Program-made: the position numbers and the translations under genes
DNA from: SVEL01 sp045126475
Lineage (GTDB): Bacteria; Bacillota; Clostridia; Lachnospirales; Lachnospiraceae
Assembly: GCA_045126475.1 (NCBI GenBank)
Contig: JBGVOL010000062.1
Location: 1 to 52,165, forward strand
Length of the DNA stretch: 52,165 nucleotides
Direction: 5' to 3'
The notes under the pieces: model-generated
What the model was told of the DNA's origin: nothing
What the model saw: only the letters and a program-made list of their open reading frames with translations
The model's database searches: none
Part shown: positions 8,740-17,549 of the stretch, one piece after another
Numbering within the stretch: the stretch's first letter is position 1
How the letters are laid out: each line of letters begins with the position of its first letter

Positions 8740-9354
8740 ATGAAGACTTTAGTGTTTATTTTGATGGGCTATCTGTCAGGAAGCGTTTTGTACGCCCGCG
8801 TTTTTGCCGGAATATTCGGAAAAGAGGAAATGATTGAAAACAGTAAAGACAAAAATCCCGGAACAGCAAATGCTTTCATGTATGGAGGATTTCTGTGTGG
8901 TGTTATGACTTTGGTTTTTGATATATTAAAGGGATTTGTGCCGGTATATCTGTTTATGCGATATGTTGGAGTAATTCATCCGGACAGTATCGGAATGGCA
9001 CTTGTTTTGGCGGCGCCGGTAGTCGGACATGCTTTCCCTGTCTTTTATAAAATGAAAGGTGGAAAAGGTATTGCCGTAACATTTGGCTGTTTACTCGGGC
9101 TGCTTCCGTCGTGGAAGCCGGTGGTAATACTGGCTGCGTATTTTATATTTTTTTCCTGCATTTTGCGGGTTACTCCCCATTTTTACCGTACACTGGCGGC
9201 ATACCTCTGCTCGCTGTGCAGTATGGCACATAACATAGATCAATCGGCTGTGTTAATCGGCTTTGCAATCATTACGATTGTAGTTTGCATCCGAATGTTT
9301 GCCAGCGGGGAGGAAAAGGAAAGAATGAGGATAAGATTGTTATGGATGCATTAA
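8740..9354 (+). CDS. plsY: PlsY-like glycerol-3-phosphate acyltransferase
   Basis: Integral membrane acyltransferase family that transfers an acyl group from acyl-phosphate to glycerol 3-phosphate, the first step of phospholipid synthesis. 204 residues with several hydrophobic helices. PlsY signatures are present: GYLSGSVLYARV near the N-terminus, KNPGTANAF (SNPGTTN in typical PlsY) and GHAFPVFYKMKGGKGIAVTFG (the GGKG loop). The substituted NPGTAN loop and a rather divergent C-terminus suggest a paralogue rather than the housekeeping copy. It overlaps the downstream lipid glycosyltransferase by 13 nt, which points to coupled translation and a joint role in membrane lipid or glycolipid formation. 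Confidence 0.8.
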   Translation: MKTLVFILMGYLSGSVLYARVFAGIFGKEEMIENSKDKNPGTANAFMYGGFLCGVMTLVFDILKGFVPVYLFMRYVGVIHPDSIGMALVLAAPVVGHAFPVFYKMKGGKGIAVTFGCLLGLLPSWKPVVILAAYFIFFSCILRVTPHFYRTLAAYLCSLCSMAHNIDQSAVLIGFAIITIVVCIRMFASGEEKERMRIRLLWMH

Positions 9355-10460
9355 TACTTTCATGTGGAACCGGAGGGGGTCACGACTCTGCCGGTAAAGC
9401 GGTTTTAGAGGAAATGAAAAAGCGGGGCCATAATGTCACGATGTTAAATCCTTATACATTGAGAAGCACAAAACTTTCCAATGGAATCGATTGGACATAT
9501 ATATCGACAGTACAGCACGCACCCGGTGCATTCGGTGCGGTATACAAAATAGGGGATTTGTATCGACGTCTGCCGTTTCGTTCTCCTGTCTATTTTATTA
9601 ATCGTGCGATGAATGGTGTATTGCAGGAATATTTTGCAGAGCATCACGTTGATATAGTTATCATGCCACATCTGTTTCCGGCGGAAATAATGACCAATAT
9701 GAAGCTGCACGGCATGGAGATTCCGAAAACAATGTTTATCGCAACCGACTATGTATGTATTCCTTTTACAGAGGAAACTGAATGTGATGCATATGTCATA
9801 CCGTCTGCAGATTTAACAAAAGATTTTGTGGGCAAGGGCATTCCGCGGGAAAAAATATATCCGCTGGGAATTCCTACGGACAGCAGTTTGCGTGGGAACG
9901 GAACCCGCCTACAGGAAAAACAGCGCTTAGGACTTAATCAGGACAAAAAATATATATTGGTGGCCGGAGGCAGCATGGGTGGCGGCAAAATAGAGAAGGC
10001 AATTGACAGTCTGCAAAGATATTTTTCAAATCAAAAGGATATCGGGCTTATTGTAGTCTGCGGAAGCAACCGGAAGTTGTTCCAAAAATTGCGTGGGCAG
10101 GCTTCACCGGGGGTTACAGTCATTAGGCATACGAAGCACATGGCTTCATATATGAGGGCAAGTGATTTGTTCATCACAAAGCCGGGAGGTCTTTCCTCAA
10201 CGGAAGCGGCGGTATGCAATGTTCCGATTCTGCATACATCCGTCATTCCGGGCTGTGAAAGTGTAAATGCTGAATATTTCAGCAGGCATGGCATGAGTAT
10301 TTCGTGTGAAATGGAGGATGCTCTGCTTCGTACAGTGAAGAAAGTGCTGGTAAATCAGGATATTGGTGCAGAAATGATTAAGTGTCAGAAAAAAGTGATA
10401 AACCCCAATGCAGCTGCAGATATATGCAGTCTTGCGGAAAAAATGGTTGGGGAGCGTTAA
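9342..10460 (+). CDS. MGDG synthase-family (UgtP/MurG-like) lipid glycosyltransferase
   Basis: Probably transfers a sugar from a nucleotide donor to diacylglycerol or a similar lipid. The N-terminal domain starts ALILSCGTGGGHDSAGKAVL, the GGGH loop of the MGDG-synthase family. The C-terminal GT28 domain has VAGGSMGGGKIEKA and the donor-binding stretch TKPGGLSSTEAAVCNVPIL. I chose ATG 9342 because the protein then begins directly at the conserved beta-strand; an in-frame ATG at 9285 lies inside the upstream gene. 372 residues, normal for the family. The 13-nt overlap with the PlsY-like gene supports a two-step lipid pathway; the sugar and acceptor cannot be read from sequence. Confidence 0.85.
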   Translation: MDALILSCGTGGGHDSAGKAVLEEMKKRGHNVTMLNPYTLRSTKLSNGIDWTYISTVQHAPGAFGAVYKIGDLYRRLPFRSPVYFINRAMNGVLQEYFAEHHVDIVIMPHLFPAEIMTNMKLHGMEIPKTMFIATDYVCIPFTEETECDAYVIPSADLTKDFVGKGIPREKIYPLGIPTDSSLRGNGTRLQEKQRLGLNQDKKYILVAGGSMGGGKIEKAIDSLQRYFSNQKDIGLIVVCGSNRKLFQKLRGQASPGVTVIRHTKHMASYMRASDLFITKPGGLSSTEAAVCNVPILHTSVIPGCESVNAEYFSRHGMSISCEMEDALLRTVKKVLVNQDIGAEMIKCQKKVINPNAAADICSLAEKMVGER

Positions 10461-10519
10461 AATACATTATGAATCATTAGTAGTATTTGGGGCAAATTGA
10501 TTGTAGGAGGAATTCTATT

Positions 10520-11068
10520 ATGGCAAAAACAAAATTGTTGGTTATCGTGGACATGCAGAATGATTTTCTGACAGGACCTTTGGGAAATGATGAATGCAGG
10601 AAAGCAATTGGTGAGGTTTGTGAGGTTGTGAGAACAGGAAGTTATGACGGCGTAGTTTTCACAAAGGATACGCATAACGCTGATTATCTTACAACTCAGG
10701 AGGGAAAAAAGCTTCCTGTGGAACACTGTATTGAGGGTTCGGAAGGCTGGAATGTATGTAATGAGATTTTGGAAGAAGTAAACCGAAAATACGGCAGAGA
10801 TAAGCAACTGGAGTTTTGTAAAGGAACATTTGGAAGTGCTGACTTTGGAAAATATTTGGGAGATACATATGGAGACGGCAAAGATTTAGAGTTGCATTTT
10901 GTAGGTGTGTGTACGGGAATATGTGTAATCAACAACGTTTCCGTGACCAAGGCATTCTGCCCGGAAGCGGAGATAAGTGTAATAGAAAGGGCCTGTGCAT
11001 GCGTAACACCGGATACACACAGAACGGCTGTTGATGCCATGAAAACATTTCAGATCAACATTATTTAA
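10520..11068 (+). CDS. pncA: Nicotinamidase (isochorismatase-like hydrolase)
   Basis: Hydrolyses nicotinamide to nicotinate in NAD salvage. 182 residues. Catalytic Asp11 in VIVDMQNDF, metal site D-x-H plus a later His (TKDTHNADY, LPVEHC), the catalytic Lys region FCKGTFGS, and the nucleophilic Cys in GVCTGICV. Start ATG 10520 has TAGGAGG nine nt upstream; an upstream in-frame start at 10487 would add an unrelated tail. The next gene is pncB 14 nt downstream, which makes the pathway assignment firm. Confidence 0.93.
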   Translation: MAKTKLLVIVDMQNDFLTGPLGNDECRKAIGEVCEVVRTGSYDGVVFTKDTHNADYLTTQEGKKLPVEHCIEGSEGWNVCNEILEEVNRKYGRDKQLEFCKGTFGSADFGKYLGDTYGDGKDLELHFVGVCTGICVINNVSVTKAFCPEAEISVIERACACVTPDTHRTAVDAMKTFQINII

Positions 11069-11082
11069 GGGGGAAGAGTAAT

Positions 11083-12288
11083 ATGAAATTGCAACCGATT
11101 ATCACATCGTTATTAGAGCAGGATATGTATAAGTATTCCATGGGACAGGCCATATATCACCAGTTTTCGGATTATAAGACAACCTGGAGTTTCAAGTGCA
11201 GAAATAATGATGTAAAGTTTACGGGGAAAATGGTAGAAGAAATACGTGAACAGATTAAACATTTCTGTACGTTGCGGTATACAGAAGAGGAATTATCGTA
11301 TCTTGACAATATTAAATGGATAAAAGGGTCATATGTTGATTTTTTAAGATTGTGGCAGCCAAGATATGAGGACTTTACCATTACAAATGACGGAGACAGG
11401 GGACTTTCCATTGAGGCAGCAGGAACATGGCTTAATACTTCAATGTATGAGATTCCTACCCTGGCAATTGTAAATGAAGTATATTTCAAGATGGCATATG
11501 AATATAATGAATTGTTTGAAAGCTTCAAAGAGAAACTGGCAGAGAAGAAGAAGCTTCTGGAAAACGGAACATACAGATTAGGTAATTATTCTGAATTTGG
11601 TCTCAGAAGAAGATTATCGTCAGAGGCTCAGGAATACGCTATAAAAGAACTTAATTCTGCGAAAACAGAAGGCTCCACACTGGTCGGAACATCAAATGTA
11701 TATCTTGCCAAGAAGAATAATCTCATACCTGTTGGAACAATGGCGCATGAATGGATTATGTGTACCGGTCAGGGAAATAAGAAGCACAATCCTGCCTATT
11801 CAAACTGGTATGCACTTGATGCATGGGTAAAAGAGTACGGAGTTCTCAATGGAACGGCTCTTACGGATACAATTACAACGGACTGCTTTTTGAAAGATTT
11901 TCAGCTCACTTACGCAACACTTTTCAGCGGTGTGCGCCATGATAGCGGAGACCCGTATGAGTGGGGCGATAAGATGATTAAACATTACAGGAATCTTGGA
12001 ATTGACCCGCTGGCAAAGACACTGCTTTTCAGCGACAGCCTCGATTTTGAGAAAGCCCACAATATAAGGAAATATTTTGAAGGAAAGATTAAAGTCGCAT
12101 TTGGAATCGGAACGTATATTTCAAATGATACAGATGTAGATGATCTTAATATTGTAATGAAAGTCACAAAGTGTAACGGAACCGATGTTGCAAAGATTTC
12201 GGACACGCCGGGTAAAGGAATGTGTAAGAATCCTGAATACGTTGAATATTTACAGCGTTGTATTGAATGGCGAATGAAAAACGATTAG
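11083..12288 (+). CDS. pncB: Nicotinate phosphoribosyltransferase
   Basis: Makes nicotinate mononucleotide from nicotinate and PRPP with ATP, the step after PncA in the Preiss-Handler route. 401 residues, as usual for PncB. Typical features: N-terminal LLEQDMYKYSMGQAIYHQF, central SEFGLRRRLSSEAQEYA, catalytic-His segment GTMAHEWIMCTGQGN, and FSGVRHDSGDPYEWGDK with the conserved HDSGDP. RBS GGGGGAAGAG precedes ATG 11083. Co-transcribed with pncA. Confidence 0.95.
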   Translation: MKLQPIITSLLEQDMYKYSMGQAIYHQFSDYKTTWSFKCRNNDVKFTGKMVEEIREQIKHFCTLRYTEEELSYLDNIKWIKGSYVDFLRLWQPRYEDFTITNDGDRGLSIEAAGTWLNTSMYEIPTLAIVNEVYFKMAYEYNELFESFKEKLAEKKKLLENGTYRLGNYSEFGLRRRLSSEAQEYAIKELNSAKTEGSTLVGTSNVYLAKKNNLIPVGTMAHEWIMCTGQGNKKHNPAYSNWYALDAWVKEYGVLNGTALTDTITTDCFLKDFQLTYATLFSGVRHDSGDPYEWGDKMIKHYRNLGIDPLAKTLLFSDSLDFEKAHNIRKYFEGKIKVAFGIGTYISNDTDVDDLNIVMKVTKCNGTDVAKISDTPGKGMCKNPEYVEYLQRCIEWRMKND

Positions 12289-12333
12289 TGGATTAATAAA
12301 TTATCTTAATAGAATATGGATGGAGATAAAAGA

Positions 12334-13443
12334 GTGGTGAAAAAAATATTGGTTGCTGCTGTGGCATTTTTTCTTGTTATAACATCTGCCGTAGCATGTG
12401 GAAAAGAAGAAGATCAAAAACAGGAGGAGAAAACAACACAGGAAACAGAGACGGAAACTACCGAAGAACCGACAGAAACTGAAACAGAACCTGAGACGGA
12501 GCCTGAGCCGGAACAGTCTGCATTTTCGCTTAAGGATGGAGAAATGTACAGCAATCTGTCAGGCCTGCCTGTCAGCACAGCCATAGGCAACAGAAGGCCT
12601 ATTGCAGTTGCTTTCAGTAATATTCAGACGGCGCTGCCACAGACAGGTATCTCAAGGGCAGACATTATATACGAAGCTCAGGTTGAAGGCGGTATAACAA
12701 GACTCCTTGGTATTATGGAAAACTATGACGACCTTGAAAAAATAGGCTCGGTCAGAAGTGCAAGACCCCACTATATACATTTTGCAAATGAATATGATGC
12801 GATTTATGTGCATTTTGGGCAGTGTGCATACGCCATGGATATGATAAACAGCGGCATGGTAGACAATATAAACGGATATTTTGCACAGGGAAACTTTTAC
12901 AGAACAACGGACAGAGTGGCACCGCACAATGCTTATACATCAGGGGCAGGTCTTAATGAGAGCATTCAGAAAATGTACAGGACCGACCATGGGGAAGGAT
13001 ATGTGAAGCACTTTATTTTTGCCGACTATGGGACGACTGTTGATTTGGCAGACGGTGCATCGGCAAATACAGTAAAACCGGGATATGCCAACAACGCATG
13101 TTTCAATTACAATCCTGCAGACAATCTCTATTACAGAAACGAGTTCGACGCACCTGAGACAGATGATATGAACGGACAGCAGCTTGCCGTGACGAATATA
13201 ATTTTTCAATACTGCAAGTGGGGTTATTATGACGACAATTACAGGGTAAAAATTGACCTCACAAGCGGAGGTGCAGGTAAATATATTACAGGAGGAAAGG
13301 CCATTGATGTCACATGGTCAAAGGGGAATGACGGAATAACAAGATATTATGACGGTAGCGGCAGGGAGATTACTCTTAACACCGGAAAGACCTGGGTCTG
13401 CATCATATTTGACAGCCAGACAGGCAGGGCAGTTGTGGAGTAG
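12334..13443 (+). CDS. DUF3048 (YerB-like) lipoprotein
   Basis: Secreted, membrane-anchored protein of unknown function. GTG 12334 is preferred (GGAG at 12322-12325); an ATG at 12316 in the same frame has no ribosome binding site. N-terminal signal KKILVAAVAFFLVITSAVACG ends in a lipobox-like AVAC. An acidic Glu/Thr-rich spacer (about residues 28-65) follows, then a DUF3048 domain with GISRADIIYEAQVEGGITRL and VRSARPHYIHFANEYDAIYV. A second DUF3048-like lobe runs from about residue 245 to the C-terminus. Gene order does not reveal a role; it follows pncB by 45 nt. Confidence 0.85.
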   Translation: MVKKILVAAVAFFLVITSAVACGKEEDQKQEEKTTQETETETTEEPTETETEPETEPEPEQSAFSLKDGEMYSNLSGLPVSTAIGNRRPIAVAFSNIQTALPQTGISRADIIYEAQVEGGITRLLGIMENYDDLEKIGSVRSARPHYIHFANEYDAIYVHFGQCAYAMDMINSGMVDNINGYFAQGNFYRTTDRVAPHNAYTSGAGLNESIQKMYRTDHGEGYVKHFIFADYGTTVDLADGASANTVKPGYANNACFNYNPADNLYYRNEFDAPETDDMNGQQLAVTNIIFQYCKWGYYDDNYRVKIDLTSGGAGKYITGGKAIDVTWSKGNDGITRYYDGSGREITLNTGKTWVCIIFDSQTGRAVVE

Positions 13444-13511
13444 CAATATGAGGGATAATAAAGTGGAAAATGTAAGAATACTTGGTAAGGGCTAATGTGA
13501 GGAGAACTGAT

Positions 13512-13880
13512 ATGTTATTAAAGGAATGCTATGATACATTTGGTGGAAGTTATGAGTCGGTAAGACAGCGTATTTCAAAGGATGAAGTTATTAAAAAATT
13601 TGTGATAAAATTTTTGGCGGAGTCAAGCTATGACAAGCTGCGTCAGGCAATAGAAAATGAAGATTATGTGGGAGCATTCAATGCAGCACATGCTCTTAAG
13701 GGCGTAAGCCAGAATTTAAGCTTTGAGAGGCTTGGAAAATCATCTTCTGATATTACAGAGTATCTTCGTAACAGTAATGAAAAACGGATTGACAGACAAA
13801 AGTGTGATGAGTTGTTTTCACATGTGTCAGAAGATTATAGAGCAGTAACAGAAGCCATCAGACAATTAGACACTGAATAA
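13512..13880 (+). CDS. HPt-domain phosphotransfer protein
   Basis: Small cytoplasmic histidine phosphotransfer protein, 122 residues. The four-helix HPt core carries the phospho-acceptor motif AAHALKGVSQNLSF (His at about residue 60). Start ATG 13512 has GTGAGGAGAAC just upstream. It probably relays phosphate to or from a multistep phosphorelay; no intact partner kinase lies next to it, though hybrid kinase sequences are at 4.2-6.7 kb. A chemoreceptor gene with its own promoter follows. Confidence 0.85.
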   Translation: MLLKECYDTFGGSYESVRQRISKDEVIKKFVIKFLAESSYDKLRQAIENEDYVGAFNAAHALKGVSQNLSFERLGKSSSDITEYLRNSNEKRIDRQKCDELFSHVSEDYRAVTEAIRQLDTE

Positions 13881-13888
13881 AAAACAGG

Positions 13889-13918
13889 TTGATTATTTTT
13901 TTCTAATCCGTATATACT
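13889..13918 (+). promoter_or_regulatory. Candidate promoter for the chemoreceptor
   Basis: TTGATT (13889-13894), 18-nt spacer, TATACT (13913-13918), 68 nt before the start codon. Confidence 0.45.
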
Positions 13919-13985
13919 GATAATTAGTATTTAGTGCTTGTAAATTTCTGAAAATATGATGGGGCGATGAAAAAGGGAGGAGCAA

Positions 13986-15911
13986 ATGAAACTTAAAACA
14001 AGACTTGCATTAATATTCGGCGGTGTTGTTCTTGCCATTGTATCAATTGTTGGAATAGTGACATACAACAAAAACGTCCAAATGGGAACAGAAGATGCAA
14101 AAAAGACAATGCAGATTTCGGCAGAACTGGCTGCAAAAGAGATTGAGGGCAAACTGGAAGATTTCATGAAGATGGCGCAGGTGTCAGGATACGATTCCAT
14201 ACTGGCAGTATCGGAAGTTGATGCTGAAGTTTCGGAACACGTAAGCAATCTGGCAACCGTCTACGGTTTTACAAGCGGCAATATCCTTAACGCAGGCGGA
14301 GTAAGCCGAAAGGACGGAACAGATTTCAGTGACCGTGATTATGTAAAAGAAGCATTGTCAGGTAATGTCAATATATCTGATCTGACCTTGAGCAAATATA
14401 CAGGCAATTACGGCTTCAGTGTAGCATCACCTGTTTATGGAGGCAATCATCAGATAAACGGTGTTGTTTATTTCCGTATGGATGTGGATTTTATGAGTAA
14501 AATACTGGAACAGATTGTAATCAGTGAAAACAGTTATACCTATCTTGTAGACGGCAACGGAATGGTGATTGTTCATCCTGATGAAACACTCATAGGAAAT
14601 TATAGTATTACTGATGATAAGAGCGGTATAGGAAAGATTTCCGACACGATACTTAAAGCTGAGTGCGGGGCGGGAGAGTACAGTGAAAAAGATACAAAAT
14701 ATCTGTGCGGCTACAGTCCTATTGAAGGTACAAACGGCTGGACGATTATTGTGACAGCACCGAAGGAAGATTTCATGGAGTCAACAAATGATACCATGAA
14801 GACACTTTTGGCAGTAGATGTAATAGCACTTCTCGGTGCCCTTGCCCTGGCAGGATTCTTTGCAGGAAGGATTGGAAGAGCAGCACATAACGTAAGCACC
14901 GAGCTGGCATTCCTCTCAGAAGGTAATCTTGACCGGAATATTGAGGAAAGCACACGTACAGACGAAATAGGACAGCTTCAGAATTCGGCGAGAGAACTTC
15001 AGCAGACATTTAAGAAAATTATATATGAAACCAATGTGATTCTTGGCGGAATGGCCAATTATGATTTGACTAAGGATGCCATGAATTCTTATCCGGGAGA
15101 TTTCAATCAGTTATCAGATTCGGTAAACCGAATAAGAAACATCCTTCAAAGACTCATAAAGGAAGTGCAGTCATCGGCTTATGCAGTGGGAACAGGCTCA
15201 GGAGAACTGGCAGATGCAGCAGAATCTTTAGCTTCAGCATCAGTTACTCAGGCATCATCCATCAATCAATTGGTATCAAATGTTGAAGATATGTCAGAAT
15301 GCATTGTGCGCAATTCACAAAACGAAGAAAATGTGCAGGAGCGTCTGATGGAATTAGACAACCTTATTATCAACGGCAATAATGAAATGGAACAGCTTTG
15401 TGATGTCATAAGTCAGGTGGAGAATATGTCATCCGATATTAAGAATATTGTCGGCACAATTGAGAACATTGCATTTCAGATTAATATACTGGCATTGAAT
15501 GCATCCGTGGAGGCTGCCCGTGTGGGAGAAAAAGGACGGGGATTTGCTGTGGTTGCGGAAGAGGTTGGAAGTCTGGCAGCTAAGACAACAGAATCTTCTA
15601 AGCAGACGGCAGAGCTTATTACCGACTGTCTTAAGAAGATTGAAAATGTTATGACAAGTGCAGATTCAACATCTAAGTGCCTGAAGGATATCGTTGAAAA
15701 TTCAGAGCAGATTTCGGAAGCATTTAAAAATATTTCAGCAGATACAAAGGAACAGGCAGACAAGTCATCAAGTATAAAGCGCGAGATATCAAATATCTCC
15801 AACGGTGTCCAGATGAATTCGGCAACAGCGGAGGAAACAGCTGCATCGACACAGGAATTATCAGAACAGGCAAACAACTTAAGAAAATTAATATCAAAGT
15901 TCAAAGTGTAA
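13986..15911 (+). CDS. Methyl-accepting chemotaxis protein with dCache sensor
   Basis: Transmembrane chemoreceptor, 641 residues. TM1 is at about 7-28 (LALIFGGVVLAIVSIVGIVTY). A periplasmic-side dCache-type region follows (about 30-270; FTSGNILNAGGVSRKDGTDF, YLVDGNGMVIVHPDE). TM2 is at about 274-295, then a HAMP linker and a long coiled-coil signalling domain. The hairpin tip is AFQINILALNASVEAARVGE followed by GRGFAVVAEEVGSLA. The end of the protein has EETAASTQELSEQA, a possible methylation region. RBS AAGGGAGGAG. No che genes are in the window, so it is an orphan receptor gene. Ligand unknown. Confidence 0.95.
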   Translation: MKLKTRLALIFGGVVLAIVSIVGIVTYNKNVQMGTEDAKKTMQISAELAAKEIEGKLEDFMKMAQVSGYDSILAVSEVDAEVSEHVSNLATVYGFTSGNILNAGGVSRKDGTDFSDRDYVKEALSGNVNISDLTLSKYTGNYGFSVASPVYGGNHQINGVVYFRMDVDFMSKILEQIVISENSYTYLVDGNGMVIVHPDETLIGNYSITDDKSGIGKISDTILKAECGAGEYSEKDTKYLCGYSPIEGTNGWTIIVTAPKEDFMESTNDTMKTLLAVDVIALLGALALAGFFAGRIGRAAHNVSTELAFLSEGNLDRNIEESTRTDEIGQLQNSARELQQTFKKIIYETNVILGGMANYDLTKDAMNSYPGDFNQLSDSVNRIRNILQRLIKEVQSSAYAVGTGSGELADAAESLASASVTQASSINQLVSNVEDMSECIVRNSQNEENVQERLMELDNLIINGNNEMEQLCDVISQVENMSSDIKNIVGTIENIAFQINILALNASVEAARVGEKGRGFAVVAEEVGSLAAKTTESSKQTAELITDCLKKIENVMTSADSTSKCLKDIVENSEQISEAFKNISADTKEQADKSSSIKREISNISNGVQMNSATAEETAASTQELSEQANNLRKLISKFKV

Positions 15912-15925
15912 TATTACATAATATA

Positions 15926-15962
15926 AAAACTCTTCAAATCCTAACAGATGCGAAGAGTTTTT
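15926..15962 (+). terminator. Intrinsic terminator after the chemoreceptor
   Basis: AAAACTCTTC and GAAGAGTTTT form a 10-bp stem around a 16-nt loop, followed by T-rich sequence. Confidence 0.85.
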
Positions 15963-15989
15963 AATTTTTTTCCCAAAAAATAAAAAGTA

Positions 15990-15998
15990 TGATACAAT
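15990..15998 (+). promoter_or_regulatory. Possible extended -10 promoter of the MoxR/VWA operon
   Basis: TGATACAAT, an extended -10 (TG-N-TACAAT), 32 nt before ATG 16030. The -35 region is weak. Confidence 0.4.
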
Positions 15999-16029
15999 GC
16001 ATATAAAATATATAGCAAGGAGAAAAAAT

Positions 16030-17520
16030 ATGCCGGTATTTGATTTTAGTAATACACCCGGTGACAACGCCGCGGATGTAGTATGTACATATACAACATT
16101 TAATTCAAAAGAGAGAACTTCTGATGCAGACAGACCAATATTGGTTCTTGACAATAAGGAGAGAAAATGGAAACATCACTCATCAGGAGTATTTACCAAT
16201 CAGGCAAAGCGCACGGCATTTGAATTTAAAGAGGATGACGGAGTGTTTGGCGCTGATATATTACAGGTAGACTCACGTTTTGTTTACCTTCTGAAATGGC
16301 TTGGCAAGAATCACATTAATGTTCGTTTATCGGGACAGAATCGTGAGGACGGTTATGCGGTATATAAGATTAGGGAAATTGCACTGGGAGGAAGCGGCAA
16401 ACTGTCTGCAGAGGACGGATTTCTTCAGTTTATGATTGAAAGATTGTTTGCAAGCAACCCGCCGGCAGAGGAGCCTGACGAAGATGATGACAGGGAAGAG
16501 ACAGGAGATGACATGAAGCTTACAAGTCTTCAGAGCATATCCGATTTTATGACCTGTGCAGGGAAGACATTGCCTGATAACATCAGAGTATGGGCAAGGC
16601 GTAATCTTGCCGTAGCCCGCTCCAATGAAGTGACACAGGAGGAGCGCCGCCATGCTCAGAGAGCTTTGTCAATAATGATGAATATTCAGTGGAAAAACGA
16701 TTATTTTGAGTCAATCGACCCTGTTAAGGCACGTCAGATTCTTGACGAGGAATTGTACGGTATGGAGCGTGTCAAGCAGCGTATCATAGAAACAATTATC
16801 CAGATAAACAGAACACATACACTTCCGGCTTACGGTATCCTTTTGGTGGGACCTGCGGGAACGGGTAAATCGCAGATTGCTTATGCTGTGGCACGAATAT
16901 TGAAATTGCCGTGGACAACACTTGATATGAGTTCCATTAATGACCCGGAGCAGTTGACGGGAAGTTCACGTATATATTCAAACGCAAAACCGGGAATCAT
17001 CATGGAAGCATTCTCCATGGCAGGTGAGTCAAATCTTGTATTTATCATCAACGAGCTTGATAAGGCAGCAGCGGGAAAGGGAAACGGCAATCCGGCAGAT
17101 GTGCTCTTAACACTTCTTGACAATCTGGGCTTTACGGACAATTACATGGAATGTATGATTCCTACAAGCGGTGTTTATCCTATTGCCACAGCCAATGACA
17201 AGAGTCAGATAAGTGCTCCGCTGATGTCACGATTTGCGGTTATTGAGATTCCGGGCTACACGCCACAGGAGAAGAAGATAATCTTTTCAAGATTCGCCAT
17301 GCCAAAGGTCTTAAAGCGCATGGGCTTAAAGGAAAATGAGTGCATTATAACAGAGGACGCCCTTGATACCATAGTGGAGCATTATGCCAATACTGACGGT
17401 ATCCGTGATTTAGAGCAGGTTGCGGAGCATATAGTAGCCAATGCACTCTACCAGATAGAGGCTGACCATGTCTCACAGGTGGTATTTGATTCTGCAAAAG
17501 TTAAGGAGTTAATGGAATAG
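16030..17520 (+). CDS. Lon-type AAA+ ATPase lacking a protease domain
   Basis: 496 residues. The first 200 or so form an unrecognised N-terminal region with an acidic stretch (EEPDEDDDREE). The AAA+ module is Lon-like: LYGMERVKQRIIETI (compare Lon YGLEKVKERI), Walker A GPAGTGKS (about 274-281), Walker B region VFIINELDKA (about 337-346), IATANDKSQISAPLMSRFAV, and IEIPGYTPQEKKIIF. The protein stops after the AAA lid; there is no Ser-Lys protease domain. The Walker B aspartate of Lon (LLDEIDK) is Asn here (IINELDK). It starts an operon with MoxR, DUF58 and VWA genes, so a chaperone-like remodelling role is likelier than proteolysis. Start ATG 16030 with AAGGAG; an upstream ATG at 15997 overlaps the likely promoter. 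Confidence 0.85.
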   Translation: MPVFDFSNTPGDNAADVVCTYTTFNSKERTSDADRPILVLDNKERKWKHHSSGVFTNQAKRTAFEFKEDDGVFGADILQVDSRFVYLLKWLGKNHINVRLSGQNREDGYAVYKIREIALGGSGKLSAEDGFLQFMIERLFASNPPAEEPDEDDDREETGDDMKLTSLQSISDFMTCAGKTLPDNIRVWARRNLAVARSNEVTQEERRHAQRALSIMMNIQWKNDYFESIDPVKARQILDEELYGMERVKQRIIETIIQINRTHTLPAYGILLVGPAGTGKSQIAYAVARILKLPWTTLDMSSINDPEQLTGSSRIYSNAKPGIIMEAFSMAGESNLVFIINELDKAAAGKGNGNPADVLLTLLDNLGFTDNYMECMIPTSGVYPIATANDKSQISAPLMSRFAVIEIPGYTPQEKKIIFSRFAMPKVLKRMGLKENECIITEDALDTIVEHYANTDGIRDLEQVAEHIVANALYQIEADHVSQVVFDSAKVKELME

Positions 17521-17549
17521 TTTATATTATATGGAAGGGATAAAAAAGG

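Noticed and set aside
15476..15904. Long antisense open frame inside the chemoreceptor gene
   Set aside because: It mirrors the codon periodicity of the coiled-coil gene; no ribosome binding site or recognisable protein. Other antisense frames in the window were dismissed on the same grounds.
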